Origin: Comamonas sp.
Lineage (GTDB): Bacteria; Pseudomonadota; Gammaproteobacteria; Burkholderiales; Burkholderiaceae_C
DNA: 5,853 nt
Assembly (NCBI GenBank): GCA_019236485.1
Contig: JAFAIY010000037.1
Span: 1-5,853 of the forward strand
Reading direction: 5' to 3'
Shown: positions 5,800 to 5,853 of the stretch, piece after piece
Layout of the letters: every line of letters begins with the position of its first letter
How positions within the stretch are numbered: the stretch's first letter is position 1
The notes under the pieces: generated by a model
Told to the model about the DNA's origin: nothing
The model's input: only the letters and a program-made list of their open reading frames with translations
The model's database searches: none
Position numbers and translations under genes: made by a program

Positions 5800-5853
5800 T
5801 CAGGGCTTGATCGCGATCTTCAGCACCCCGTCGCGCTGATGGCTGAACAGATC
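5800..5853 (-). CDS. 3' end of a convergent gene, possibly a zinc-dependent dehydrogenase (17 codons visible)
   Basis: The last 17 residues read DLFSHQRDGVLKIAIKP followed by TGA (5800-5802 on the plus strand); the rest lies beyond the right edge. The ending RDGVLKxxIKP resembles the C-terminus of medium-chain, zinc-dependent alcohol or threonine dehydrogenase-like proteins, but so short a tail cannot prove it. The frame is supported by the hairpin placed just after its stop and by convergent orientation with the cyclase gene. There is no evidence for a functional link to the cyclase. Confidence 0.5.
   Translation of the reverse strand, partial: DLFSHQRDGVLKIAIKP

Overview
This window looks like chromosomal DNA from a GC-rich betaproteobacterium, most likely a Comamonadaceae member such as Comamonas or Delftia. 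That is an inference from three things: GC-rich third positions, protein sequences of the kind I associate with that family (especially the YigZ/IMPACT protein), and an intergenic element at about 1814-1866 that resembles a short repeat I remember from Comamonadaceae genomes. No phage, transposon, integrase, CRISPR, rRNA or tRNA signal is visible.

Layout, left to right. Positions 1-1674 (minus) carry nearly all of a class A FAD-dependent aromatic-hydroxylase-type monooxygenase whose last residues lie beyond the left edge. Positions 1675-1883 are non-coding and hold a dyad-rich possible operator plus the family repeat. Positions 1884-2774 (minus) encode a LuxR-type HTH regulator with an unrecognised N-terminal sensor region. 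It lies directly upstream of the monooxygenase on the same strand and is the obvious candidate regulator. Positions 2937-3107 (minus) encode a 56-residue protein of unknown function, with an excellent ribosome binding site and an intrinsic terminator (2840-2873) that separates it from the LuxR gene.

Positions 3108-3295 form a divergent promoter region with three GTCATC direct repeats. Positions 3296-3886 (plus) encode the YigZ/IMPACT-family protein. Positions 3887-4089 are a non-coding leader region with notable self-complementarity. Positions 4090-5715 (plus) encode a membrane-anchored diguanylate cyclase with a periplasmic sensor domain, an intact GGDEF motif and an intact inhibitory RxxD site. 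A 9-bp hairpin at 5756-5777 separates it from the 3' end of a convergent minus-strand gene, of which only the last 17 codons are visible.

Functionally the window is a patchwork rather than one pathway: a regulator and oxygenase pair (probable aromatic or hydroxylated-substrate catabolism), an orphan small protein, a conserved housekeeping-like YigZ protein, and a c-di-GMP signalling enzyme. I see no clear evidence for a wholly new multi-gene system. The least explained items are the 56-residue protein, the divergent region with the GTCATC repeats, the leader of the cyclase gene, and the regulator/monooxygenase pair with its possible operator.
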